Shown one piece after another: positions 54,231 to 64,000 of a DNA stretch of 64,000 nt. The position numbers and the translations under genes are program-made. The notes beneath the pieces are model-generated. The model did no database searches. It saw nothing but the letters and a program-made list of their open reading frames with translations, and was not told the DNA's origin. Where the stretch lies: the NCBI RefSeq assembly GCF_037975245.1, contig NC_092566.1:5208001-5272000 (forward strand), written 5' to 3'. This stretch comes from Apostichopus japonicus (taxonomy: Eukaryota > Echinodermata > Holothuroidea > Aspidochirotida > Stichopodidae). The number at the start of each line of letters is the position of its first letter. Within the stretch, counting starts at the first letter, position 1.

Positions 54231-54990
54231 CGGTCATACTAATTAGCGTCAACAGGCCCATTTCACGACAACTCAAGACAACAAGTTTAAAATACCATCA
54301 AATACAATGGCTGTAATCAGAGTGTATCTGTAAACACGTTTAAAAATGACTGGAACCATTGTGCATACATATTTTTCACGGGAAAAAAATCTTCTTCGTA
54401 AAAATAGTCAACTTTCTTCGTCCATAGAATTGGACGATGTGATGCTATTGCGCTTGCGCAATGACTTTGGACCGCACCATTATGATATGGATGGGTTTGT
54501 GTAAGGGATTTGGAACTACCTTTGTGTACAATAAATAAAGAAAGAAATAGAGACAGAAAGAAAGAAAGAAGGAAAGGAAGAAAGAAGGACAAAAAAAAAT
54601 TGAGACAGAAGAAAGAGTTAAAAATCAAAAGAAAGAAAGAAAGAAATACATGTAAATAAAACTATAATATGAAGAGTTTCTTACATTGACACGAGTGTGT
54701 GGGCACCATTCTTGACTAAAAAATTACTTACCTGTAGTGTAATGGTCCGGTCCAATGTCATTGCGCAAGCGCAATAGCATCACGTCGTCCAATTCTACGG
54801 ACGGAGAAAGTTGACTATTTTTACGACAAAAACATTTTTTCCCGTGAAAAAAAAGTATGCACTATGGTTTCAGTCAGTTTTAACCGTGTTTCCAGATACA
54901 CTCTGACTACAACCATTGTATTTGATGGTATTTTAAACTTGTTGTCTTGAGTTGTCGTGAAATGGGCCTGTTGACGCTAATTAGTATGAC
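54231..54990. mobile_element. Long-TIR foldback element, Mutator-like (760 bp)
   Basis: Inverted arms of about 250 bp (54231-54480 and 54740-54990) share long runs such as TAATTAGCGTCAACAGG and its complement. The element is flanked by a 10-bp direct repeat CCTTGGGGTC (54221-54230 and 54991-55000). Very long inverted repeats with 9-10 bp duplications are typical of Mutator-like elements. The spacer is a purine-rich GAAA/GAAG tract (about 54530-54655). No transposase. Confidence 0.85.
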
Positions 54991-55107
54991 CCTTGGGGTC
55001 TAATGCCTATGCTAGTGTTAGTAATATTAACAAGTTAGGCTGGGCCTACCATTGTATTGCATAAAACTAAGCTAGCCTTGACCTTCTACAAGTTAAATAT
55101 ACTCTAA

Positions 55108-56024
55108 GGCCACGAGAATGAAAGTTATAGATTTGTGTCCGGACTTTTTTGAAAACACATGAGGCTTTTTTTCATTATTCATTATTTTACAACTGCGCAT
55201 GCGTAGCTATCTACATAAACCATTCACGCAAGTGGTATATAAACGACTTCAAAATGCCATGTTTGCTATCACAGTAGGGGAGAATAAAACCCTGGCTTTG
55301 AAACACAACTGCTACTAGTACTAGGCTAGCTGGATGGGGATGCATAGAATTTATAAAAATGTTAAAATACCGGGCTCCTGTCTGCAACATGATGTACACA
55401 GTGACAATAAAAGCCTACATGACTTGGTCACTACAGTGCATTGACCTGGAACAGTCTGACTCCGTAGTCAGACTGTTCGTACGTAGGCTAGGCCTAGATC
55501 GACTGCTTTTTATCCTATGCTTTAGCATTACAACATTTGGAGACGATCAAAAACACCGCCGAACATTAACCACTGAATTGTAAAATTTCACATTCTGATC
55601 ATGCCATCCATCAATATTTGTATATCGTATGCAATGTCAATAAACTTTGTTATAGTTTAGCCCTTTTATTTCAACAATTCGAGTCTTGAAACTATAGGTA
55701 AGAACAATGCATGATATCAACGCACGCGTGCGCGTGGAGACATTGCGAGAATCCGATGTGCTCATTGGTCGGTGCGGTTGGAACGATTTGACCTATGACC
55801 CCGATGACGCCGCGACACTGGCAAAGTGATGATACTGTTTTCATAGCTGCATTTACGTGATAAATAGATCGTCTTTCCGCTGTGCGCGATTTGGAAAGTT
55901 TTTTTTTTTTATAATGAAATTTTTTGTAATAATGAAATTTTTGGAAATAATGAAAATTTTCGTGCGGTAGCTTTTCAGGAATGCGGGCGGTGGACGCAAA
56001 TCTATAACTTCCATTCTCGTGGCC
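55108..56024. mobile_element. PIF/Harbinger-like TIR element (917 bp)
   Basis: Inverted termini GGCCACGAGAATG extend imperfectly for about 35 bp (AAGTTATAGATTTG on both ends) and are flanked by TAA on each side (55105-55107, 56025-56027), the TWA duplication of PIF/Harbinger. Interior ORFs are short and look random. A 17-bp AATAATGAAATTTTTGG repeat sits near the right end (55910-55960). Confidence 0.8.
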
Positions 56025-56027
56025 TAA

Positions 56028-57872
56028 ACTGAGTAGAGCGAGTTAGGGCAAACACTAAATAAGATTTTCAAGTTCTCACCCTGCCCACCCCTCCCCCCCC
56101 CCCCCCCCAATGACTCGACCAGAACAAAGTGTGATACTGCTTAAGTACATAGTCTTAGGCTACATGCTTAGGCACTTAATAATGTTATGTACATTGTTAT
56201 GCTTAATTAACTTAGGCACTAGGCCTAACGCTGTGCTTTACTAATGTTAGTCCTAGCTTATTGGAAGTTACTGTACTTCGGCTTAGGCTAGGCCTAGTAC
56301 TAGTTATGCCTAGCCATAGAAATTGAAGTAAGGTTTCTAGGCCTAGCCTAGCTAACTATTACTTACTACTAGGCTACTTAGCGTAAGTTAGACCAAGCAA
56401 ATTCAGTAACGTCAATATATATTTACTTACTTTATCTTGGTTTACAGCATTATTTAGCTATTGCCATCAGAAGCTTTTGGCCTTTTAAGTTTTACCACTT
56501 TCTTCGAAATATTTCAGTCTTGGTTTGACCTGATATTGATAACTCTAAAATTTAAGTTGTGTTGTGCGTGTAATACAAATAGCTATGAAAAAGCAGTGAC
56601 GTAATAACGGTCATAGCAAATATCCATAACGCAGGTACGTAACAAAATAATGACAATATTCAATGTTTTGAAGTTGCTATTGTGATCAACCCTATATTTA
56701 GATTATACGACTCTGGTGATGAACTCCATGAGACGCCATCTGCTAAAGACATATGGAACTGATGCGTTATAGGATAGGCATGACTTTATTGAAGGAATTG
56801 TTTAGTGAAAATGGGATCCAGTCCTTTCGGTCATATACTTTTTGTCTTTGTATCGCCCTAAGCCTTGCCCTGTGATGAATTTTTGTTTCCGTGATAGAGT
56901 GCTTGAAATGTTGGCCCGTCCTGCCAGAAAATTCGAATCTAACACTGACTTACGTCGAGCCGTGACGTCAGTGCCGCACATTGGTCAGAATCGATTAGAT
57001 CTCAATCTAAGCTTGGCTTTGATCAACTACACAGATATGTATACAGACTTCGCGTAAGGCAGTGTATACAAAAGATCTCACTGTAAGCTTGGCCTTGATA
57101 CAATAGACAGGAAACAACATATTATGCAGAAAACCGAGTAAGGGAATTTTTGAACGTTTTATAGGAATTTTTTAGTGGCAGTCTATTGGGCATATGGAAA
57201 AAACTCCATAATTGTTTTCATCGCCACAGTCCTATTTCGGGGATTTTTCATCCTATGATTCAGGAGAAATGAATTTTGATCCTCGCGCCAACTTCACATA
57301 ATATTTTTGGACAGTGAAGAACGATGAGCGCTGTGACGTCATCGCGGCGCTTCTTTTTTGGGGCTGCAAGGGATGCTATGATTGGCAAGCTCCACTGTAG
57401 CGAGGAAAGTTCAAATTTATGAAAGTAAACTAGCGATTTAGAAATTTCTCGGTGAAGAAATCCAAACATTATCTTTAGCTTATCTGACAGAAATCTTTGT
57501 GATGAACAACTCACCCAAAACAGCTTAAACAAATATTTCTCCGTTTTGGAGATATCTGTGGCATAGTAACATAATGGCACTGTACGTATGATATAGCCAT
57601 GTCAGTACATATCTATAACCCTTGTCATGCACCGTACGAGCAAGTAAGCTTACACTAATAAAAACACACTTGTGAACTGACAAAGTTCGTGTCAACATAT
57701 CTTTATTGAATCTATCCGAATACATTACAATATCCTAGTTTAAATGTCGTGTTTACGAGCTGTAATATTGTAAATATGTGATGCCATAGTTCCACAGGGA
57801 TCTGAAACCTTGTCTCTTGCTTTTCCGATATTTTCAATGTAGAGTATTAGCAGTGCTGGTACTAAAACCAAC
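56028..57872. other. Intergenic, AGGCCTA-rich in its left part
   Basis: A 16-base C run near 56093 leads into a stretch (56140-56400) dense in TAGGC/GCCTA words. Two TGACGTCA palindromes lie at 56963 and 57334. AGATCTCAxTxTAAGCTTGG occurs twice near 56997 and 57073. No gene supported. Confidence 0.5.
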
Positions 57873-57876
57873 TTAA

Positions 57877-58221
57877 AGGGTGTGAAGACTCGCGCAAAAA
57901 GAAACGTCTAATGCCGGTAATCTGACCTAGTTTCGAATGAGGTGTAACAGAAGTGTTAGACACTACCATCGATCGCAGAAAATACACACACACAGCTTGC
58001 TACCCATCGGTAATTAGACACTAGTGTATAGTCAGTACATACAGCTGCGGTCAATATCCACAGCACAGTGTACAAACAATACAGCGATGGACATCTTAGG
58101 TCTAAAGATAACAAGGTATCACGTTTCATTACTGTACTGTCTGCATTTTGTAGCGACACGAACAAAACGTCACTTGCTTTTCAGATGGCCGCACGCGGTT
58201 TGGGGCGAGTCTTCAATGCCT
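57877..58221 (+). mobile_element. TTAA-type short TIR element, copy A (345 bp)
   Basis: Flanked by TTAA on both sides (57873-57876, 58222-58225). Termini AGGGTGTGAAGACTCG and its imperfect complement CGAGTCTTCAATGCCT. TTAA duplications suggest piggyBac mobilisation. The same sequence recurs in the opposite orientation at 61885-62239. Confidence 0.85.
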
Positions 58222-58225
58222 TTAA

Positions 58226-60059
58226 TGCCATCATTTGGTAGGCTATAATGTAAAGATCTTCAGTATTTTAGATTCAGCGTATAATTATGCAAAACTCATC
58301 TCCATCACAGATAACAAGACATCAAGATAACACCTGGCCGTAATGAATAAAGAAAAACAAAAAGAAAATGTGACACGTGTGGCTCGATGATGTCATATTT
58401 AGACTTGATCAAGTTTTCAGTCTTGTGTGTGAAATAACTCGAAATATGTGAAATCCCTTAAATGGAATAAGAATTTTCCCAGCTGTTTTTGGGCGGGGAA
58501 GTAATTCTTGACAGTTATCTCTGTCATATAGTCTAAAAATGTATGTTGGGTTGTGACTCATTGGATAACAAGAAATTGAGTGATTTACCATCATGAACAG
58601 GGGCCGGGAACGTGTCGGGCACCGGGGCACGCCGGGCACCTGGGAGGTGAGTAGAGTCTGATCATGCTTTATCAGGAGGGCTCTAAATGTGTCTCTTTTG
58701 ACCACTTGTGCACTAGACATCGTCGTCGTTATCACACCCTGAATTTGATAGACGGGAACTTGGGTTTGGTTAGTATACTCTTTTGGGTTTCTTACTCGTT
58801 CTCTGTCAGTATAGTTTTGTATGATGGTTCACAGTCACGGATCCCAATTGTATGTATTTGTATGTACTCGACTTGACCCATGTCCTATAAAGTCGAGTCC
58901 ACAAGGACTTGGGACTCGAGCCATAAAATCAAGTAATCGCCTTTACTACACGCGGCGTCTCAGACTTGAGTATACGTATATATATACCCAGTGCACCCAC
59001 GTATTCAATAACTATAAAGTATACACGTTGATGTTTTTCGTGATTCGACAGTATTTTTGTCCAATTATTATGATTTATGATCTTTGTTATGCCTCAACAG
59101 CTGCACTGTATTATTTTAATATTCAATTATATACATATTCAATCCCATGTTATTGTTGTCACTATTCTGCATTTTTTTCTTCATGAACAACAGTGTAGCA
59201 GGAAGCAATCCATGGTGACTCAAACTGTAAGAGAAGTGACGAGTGCATTAAAAGCCTCAGTTGTTACAAATGAACCATTCAGTAAGCACAACTAACAACA
59301 CCGTGCCTGGAATAAGGTTCAAAATAATCATTGTTTAAAGGTAGTCAGTACAGGCCCTGCCCAAATTATAGCACGCTATGATAATTGCTAGAAGTTTTCA
59401 AAAGGTACTTTCCTGGAAGTCTTTACTCTCCAAATTGTTCTTAGACATTTTGAAGGAACACACAGTATGACTGAATTTCCCAGTGAGGAAAATTTCCTAC
59501 AAGGTTGTAACAAAAACAGTCTAAGAATTTTGACCAAAGGTGACCATATTTGAGTATCTAGCATATTTCAGTATAAAACATGCCAATTAATGACTGCAGA
59601 AGGAACTTCCGATATATCAATATCATATGCTCCATATGTCTTATAATGGTCAGCTATACACCAGCGCTCACATTTTATGCCAAACTCGAAAGTAATATCG
59701 ACGCGATTTACTTTGGTCTGACATAAAATAAACTTGTCACTGCTGCATTATTAGGCATTACCGTAACCGGAACTTACCGAAATATGCAGGCATATTGTAT
59801 TAAGGCTGAATGCCAACTGAATTTCACAGTTGGTGAACATGTGTTCGAATACGATGTAGGCGTGACTAGTTAAAGGTCTGATTGTGGCTATGTTGCAATT
59901 GCGATCGAATTTTTGCCACTTGTCTTTTTTGGATTTCTGTGAATACTGCATACGCGCCACATAAACTTTATACGAGAGTTTCTTATTCGGGTGCTAATAT
60001 AGATATTACACTGACGGGCTGCAACAGGAGGAAACTTCAGCGAAGTTCATAGTATATTT
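58226..60059. other. Intergenic, no gene seen
   Basis: Short degenerate GACTTGGGACTCGAG-type repeats lie near 58866-58970. ATTATAGCACGCTAT at about 59364 is shared with a site near 7726. Nothing coding is supported. Confidence 0.5.
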
Positions 60060-61310
60060 CGTTAACGAACACCAGTACATAAAGAATGGTAAGATTTATG
60101 TTGAGACCTTCATAGTTTATGTTTTTGTTTCTAAACCATATTCCCTTTGATTTTTTGGGGTTAAGCAATATTTCTTGTTTCTTTGAAAAATCGTGAAAGA
60201 TCAATTATTAATTGACAAGGCATTATTCAACGCACTTGAAAAGTCAAGAGAAAGAACCTTTGCTATAGTGGTTTCCTTACAACCTAAGTGAGACATAGTA
60301 ATATCATGGATTAATAAAAGTACAGCATCGATGCAATGTGCACCCTTCTTATATAGGCCGCAAACTGTCACTTCTCCCCAAATTGCTCTTTATTCTGCAT
60401 CAGCCGATTTAGAAGGGGCTTTTGCATACTATTGAAAGCAATACTGGCTAGATCAAATGGTCGAAAATCGTTTGCAGTATATATATGGATTCTTTATCTT
60501 CGGGACAGGAGCTGTTACAAAAAATCTTTCCATGGTACTTCACTATTTTGAATGCTTTCTTGAAAGAGAGATGTAAATATTGGTGCTAACTCATTTTGAA
60601 AAATATTTAAAAATCCACCAAGGAATATTATCTAACCCACACGCTATATACCTCTTTTTACTGTACTAAATTGATTACTGACAAGCCTGGCATCAAATAA
60701 AATACAGTCGTCTTTAGATTAAGCTAGATTAAATGAGATATCTCTGTTGCATGATTGATTAAAACGTCCAAAATGCTCACTTAATACCTTCCCAAACTCT
60801 GTATCAATACTCTTTTAACCATTTTGTGTTGGGCTCTCTTATACTATTGAATAATATTCCAAAAACAAAACAAAAACATTCTCGAGAAATTCACTTCGAA
60901 TGTCAAGAATATATTTGTGTATTTTTCTCTGGATTTTATTTCTTAGACTTTTATTTCCGTTCTCAATGGCTTTCTATTGATCGTTGTTGCTTAATCCGAT
61001 TATCTGCAGGTATAGTCGCCTCATCATTTCTGTTGGTTCCCCTTGTTTAAATGGTACACATGTGGTCGCTTACAAAACCGATATATCCTAATATCACATT
61101 AGTAAGATCGTTTATATTCTCACAACTTTTACTAAAGAAATCCCAGTCCGAAGTTTCGTTAATTTCTTTCATTTGATTAATATGTCCTCTGTAAAGATCC
61201 CTGTCTAGCTGTTTGCGTTTTTGTTTTATAACAGCGCGTTTCTTTTCAGTATACTTTGCGGTATGACCAGTAAATTATTGTGATCTGAGGTGGAAATCGA
61301 ATGCAATTTA
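60060..61310 (-). pseudogene. Decayed LINE reverse transcriptase, fragmented by frameshifts and stops
   Basis: Minus-strand pieces in different frames match successive LINE reverse-transcriptase blocks: KKRAVIKQKRKQLDRDLYRG (about 61.2 kb), IPWWIFKYFQNELAPIFTSL (about 60.6 kb), NDFRPFDLASIAFNSMQKPL (about 60.45 kb), then LIHDITMSHLGCKETTIAKV followed by LSLDFSSALNN (about 60.25 kb), which is the F-x-D-FSSAFNT block. Many stops and shifts show it is dead. CR1/Jockey-like by general appearance; clade uncertain. Confidence 0.75.
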
Positions 61311-61884
61311 TTAGCGTAGTAGCAATCACCTTGAATGTTACAGTGCATCTATCAAATAACTGAACTGTAAGTAGGTGCAAAAATTTACAATATTTTTAAA
61401 AACCTATCATCGAGCTAACGACGCATTGCTTGAATTGGGCACGCTAGTATGCGACTTTGTTAAAGCAGGGAGTTGTTATGGAAACTCCCTGGTTAAAGTG
61501 TGTCATTTGAATTTTGTGTTTGTGCGTTTGGTGTGCAGCTAGTATTTTCTTGAATGCCTGAAATTCGATTGACATCAATTCAGAGCGTTTGTCTATAGAT
61601 AAGGAAACAATTTTTCCTGTATGCATAGATTGTAACGTATTGTGGTGTTGCTGTATGGTTTGGCTTGTTCAATATCAAAACATTTGTCTGTCCTAGAGTG
61701 ACTAGATATGTTTGCTCAGTTCAGTTTCATTCCTTTTGTGTTGGTGTGTGAATTAGCTTTTATGGTTGTTGTAGTGTCTTAAATTCAGTTGCACAAAGTC
61801 CAACGTACGTTTGTGTATTACCGCTGTCTTGTGTTGTGATACTTGCCTGTAAACAACCCCGTCCTCCCTGCATTTCCCCCTTAA

Positions 61885-62239
61885 AGGCATTGAAGACTCG
61901 CCCCAAATCGCGTGCCGCCCTCTGAAAAGTTAACTTGCCGTTGCTTGCAAGTGAAGTTTTTTGCTAGTCGCTACAAAATGCAGACAGTAATGAAACGTGA
62001 TACCTTGTTATCTTTATCTGGACCTGAGATGTCCATCGCTGCTATGTACACTGTGTTGTGGGTATTGACCGAAGCTGCATGTAGTCACTGTACACTAGAG
62101 TCTAATTACCGACGGTAGCAAGCAGTGTGTGTATTTTCTGGGATCGATGGTGGTGTCTAACACTTCTGTTACACCTTATTCGAAACTAGGTCAGATTACC
62201 GGCAACAAACGTTTCTTTGTGCGCGAGTCTTCACTCCCT
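61885..62239 (-). mobile_element. TTAA-type short TIR element, copy B, inverted (355 bp)
   Basis: Inverted relative to 57877-58221, with long matching stretches such as GAAACGTGATACCTTG. TTAA is intact at 61881-61884; the other flank reads TTGG, so that site has mutated or been altered. It ends about 300 bases upstream of the 62.5 kb ORF. Confidence 0.82.
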
Positions 62240-62536
62240 TTGGAGGAAAGGGTACTTCTACTTTATAAATAGCACTTTGTCGCTGCCTTCCCTTTGAAAT
62301 AAGACACCTGAGCAAGTGTAATACTTGCCGGAAAAAAACATACCTAATTTGATTTTTTTTTAATCTTATTTTTTTCTTCGGAAGGTAATAAACATGGAAG
62401 GAAATTGGAAAGCTTTGCTTTGAGATCTCGGTTGCGAACTGAATCGGGGAGAACAGACAGGCAAAATCAGAAATTGGTTTTAGAAAACAACTGTTAATTT
62501 CTCGTCGTGAAGAAGAGAAAAGAAACGAAGAAGAAA

Positions 62537-63106
62537 ATGTGTTACATCCTTGATAGCGATACGCAAAGTAATGGTAGCGATATTCACAGCACAAATGATG
62601 TACCTACAAATAGCCATCACCTTGACAACACTGCAGTAGTCGAATTACCGATACAGGACTCGGATTCACAACATAGCAACGAGGCGACCTCGGAGAGTCA
62701 AATTTCATGTTCGGAACAAGCAGCGGCATTCGGCGGCGATCACATCGTTGATGTCCGCAGTAGCCATGGAAACGATGAAGGCAACGCCGCGGCGGAATCT
62801 TTCCAATGTTTTGTTGTTGGTCCGCGGCAAATCATTTTAGAAAACTTTGGTGAGTCAAAAAGCCGTGAATCGAAAGGGGAACGAGTGGTGATTGAAAACA
62901 GACAGACAGAACAGGAACTTGTTAGAAGTGACCAAACTATCGTTGACTTGTCGGCAGGAAGTGGTCCTAATAGAGAACGTGTCAATATTGGATCGAATGT
63001 AAACAACAAGCGACGGAAGAATTTCTCACTTGTTCTTTGTTCTCTGATAGTGCTATTGGTGCTTTTGATTGGACCTGCTCTACTTATTATATTGTCTTCA
63101 CTATAA
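62537..63106 (+). CDS. Unrecognised single-exon ORF, 189 aa, probable C-terminally anchored membrane protein
   Basis: The first ATG is at 62537 with A at -3. The frame is open further upstream only through non-ATG codons. Residues 1-90 are rich in Ser, Asp, Asn, His and Glu and look disordered; the middle is polar and charged. The end has a basic KRRKNF anchor followed by about 25 hydrophobic residues (SLVLCSLIVLLVLLIGPALL) and stops three residues after it, the arrangement of a tail-anchored protein. There is no signal peptide and no domain that I recognise. The base composition is richer in G+C than its flanks, which favours coding. It could also be the first exon of a longer gene, since a GTAACT donor lies just after the stop, or a chance ORF. 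Confidence 0.5.
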   Translation: MCYILDSDTQSNGSDIHSTNDVPTNSHHLDNTAVVELPIQDSDSQHSNEATSESQISCSEQAAAFGGDHIVDVRSSHGNDEGNAAAESFQCFVVGPRQIILENFGESKSRESKGERVVIENRQTEQELVRSDQTIVDLSAGSGPNRERVNIGSNVNNKRRKNFSLVLCSLIVLLVLLIGPALLIILSSL

Positions 63107-64000
63107 CAGGAAGGTAACTTATGAAGTACGTCAAGCAAGGCATATGCCTCGCACCAACATTATTACCGAATGGACGGTTCTCGAATAATTTACAAATTAA
63201 GGATGGAAACAGGGGCGGATAGAGGGGGTATGGGGTATGTCACACCCTCCCTTCCCACCCTCACTCATAATTAAACATCACTTAAAAATTAAAAAAATAT
63301 CAAAAGTATACTTATTAGCACAGTCTTGCCTTAAGACCTAATCATGAAACATATGATAGTCTAAATATGCCTCAGTATGTACCATTTGTTATCTAAAATA
63401 TTAATTTAGTGGGTGAGGACTCCCCCCCCCCCCAGACCCCCTTGTTGGGAGTCGGCTGCAGCTACCCAGACCTACGCCCCTTCCTTTTAACAATCCTGGA
63501 TCAGCTACCGCCCGAGAAGGCAAAATACATCCATGAATGTAACATGATCAGCTTAGCATCATGTAAAGTGCCATTACTATTTTTTTTTTGGGGGGGGGGG
63601 GGAGGGATGGTTGTTATATGCATTTATTTGTTCATATTAAGAAAACTAGAAAACGAAAAATTGAAAAGAGAAGAAAGGAAAGGGGAAGTTCAAGCAATGT
63701 ATCCGGCATGAGTCGGGATCAGAGGTTACTATATATCATTGTGAAAAAAACTATTTAAAGTTGTATTATATCCGTAAACTTTCATTTTGGTAAAAGCGAG
63801 TCATCAGTTCGACTCCGCACGATATACAGACACATTTTCTGATACCCTACTGACGTCACACAGTTATATGCTAAGGTATGGGGTGTCTAACAGTTCCGAG
63901 TGTATTACGTTTGAGGAGTTTGTTGTTGTTGTTGCTATCCTGTTTACGGCTTTCCTTTTGCAGTCTTCAATATACGAGTAGGTCTATATATAAAGCATCT
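63107..64000. other. Right end of window, no gene seen
   Basis: Repeat-like GGGGCGGATAGAGGGGG near 63211, poly-C at 63422, and a T run joined to a G run near 63580. A TGACGTCA lies at 63851. ORFs here look spurious. Confidence 0.5.

Noticed and set aside
54317-54628. 103-aa minus-strand ORF rich in Phe and Leu
   Set aside because: It reads the GAAA-rich spacer and an arm of the foldback element.
58821-59186. 121-aa ORF
   Set aside because: It overlaps degenerate GACTTGGGACTCGAG-type repeats and has no domain.
62507-62536. Upstream extension of the 62.5 kb ORF beginning MKKRKETKKK
   Set aside because: The first codon is GTG, not ATG. The first ATG is at 62537 with a better context, so the start was placed there.

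Overview
This is eukaryotic nuclear DNA: low gene density, spliced genes with GT-AG introns, tRNA-derived SINEs, LINE remnants, many non-autonomous DNA transposons with clear target-site duplications, and many G or C runs of 9-16 bases. The style (AT-rich introns, recurring AGGCCTA words, small TIR elements) and the vertebrate-like gene content suggest a marine invertebrate deuterostome. An echinoderm, perhaps a sea cucumber, is most likely, but this rests on general appearance and not on a marker gene.

Layout. 1-19.4 kb: no convincing gene; it holds a LINE 3' end (11.8-12.1 kb), a 408-bp hAT-type element (11.13 kb), a 697-bp palindromic element with an 8-bp target-site duplication (12.9-13.6 kb) and a long (AT)n tract (18.5 kb). 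19,393-36,870 (+): a complete 16-exon gene that I could splice in frame from ATG to stop (1050 codons). It encodes a pro-EGF-like membrane protein: signal peptide, Ca-binding EGF, YWTD propeller, short linker, second YWTD propeller, two EGFs, Thr-rich stalk, a juxtamembrane EGF with exactly the cysteine spacing of vertebrate EGF, one membrane helix, and a 173-residue tail with NPxY and two YxxM motifs. 42,061-45,478 (-): PFDN1, prefoldin subunit 1, four exons, 125 aa. 51,516-53,180 (-): CYSTM1, a cysteine-rich transmembrane module protein, two exons, 104 aa. 54.2-62.2 kb: transposon-rich, with MULE-like, PIF/Harbinger-like and two TTAA-type elements and a decayed LINE reverse transcriptase. 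62,537-63,106 (+): an unrecognised single-exon ORF of 189 aa with a C-terminal hydrophobic anchor.

How the genes fit together. The three recognised genes are not an operon, but their order matters. In human, from memory, the EGF-family ligand gene HBEGF lies next to PFDN1, and PFDN1 next to CYSTM1, on 5q31.3. The same trio in the same order here suggests an ancient linkage between an ErbB-ligand gene and PFDN1-CYSTM1, and that the locus ancestral to HBEGF may have encoded a large EGF-precursor-type protein. I consider this the most interesting content of the window.
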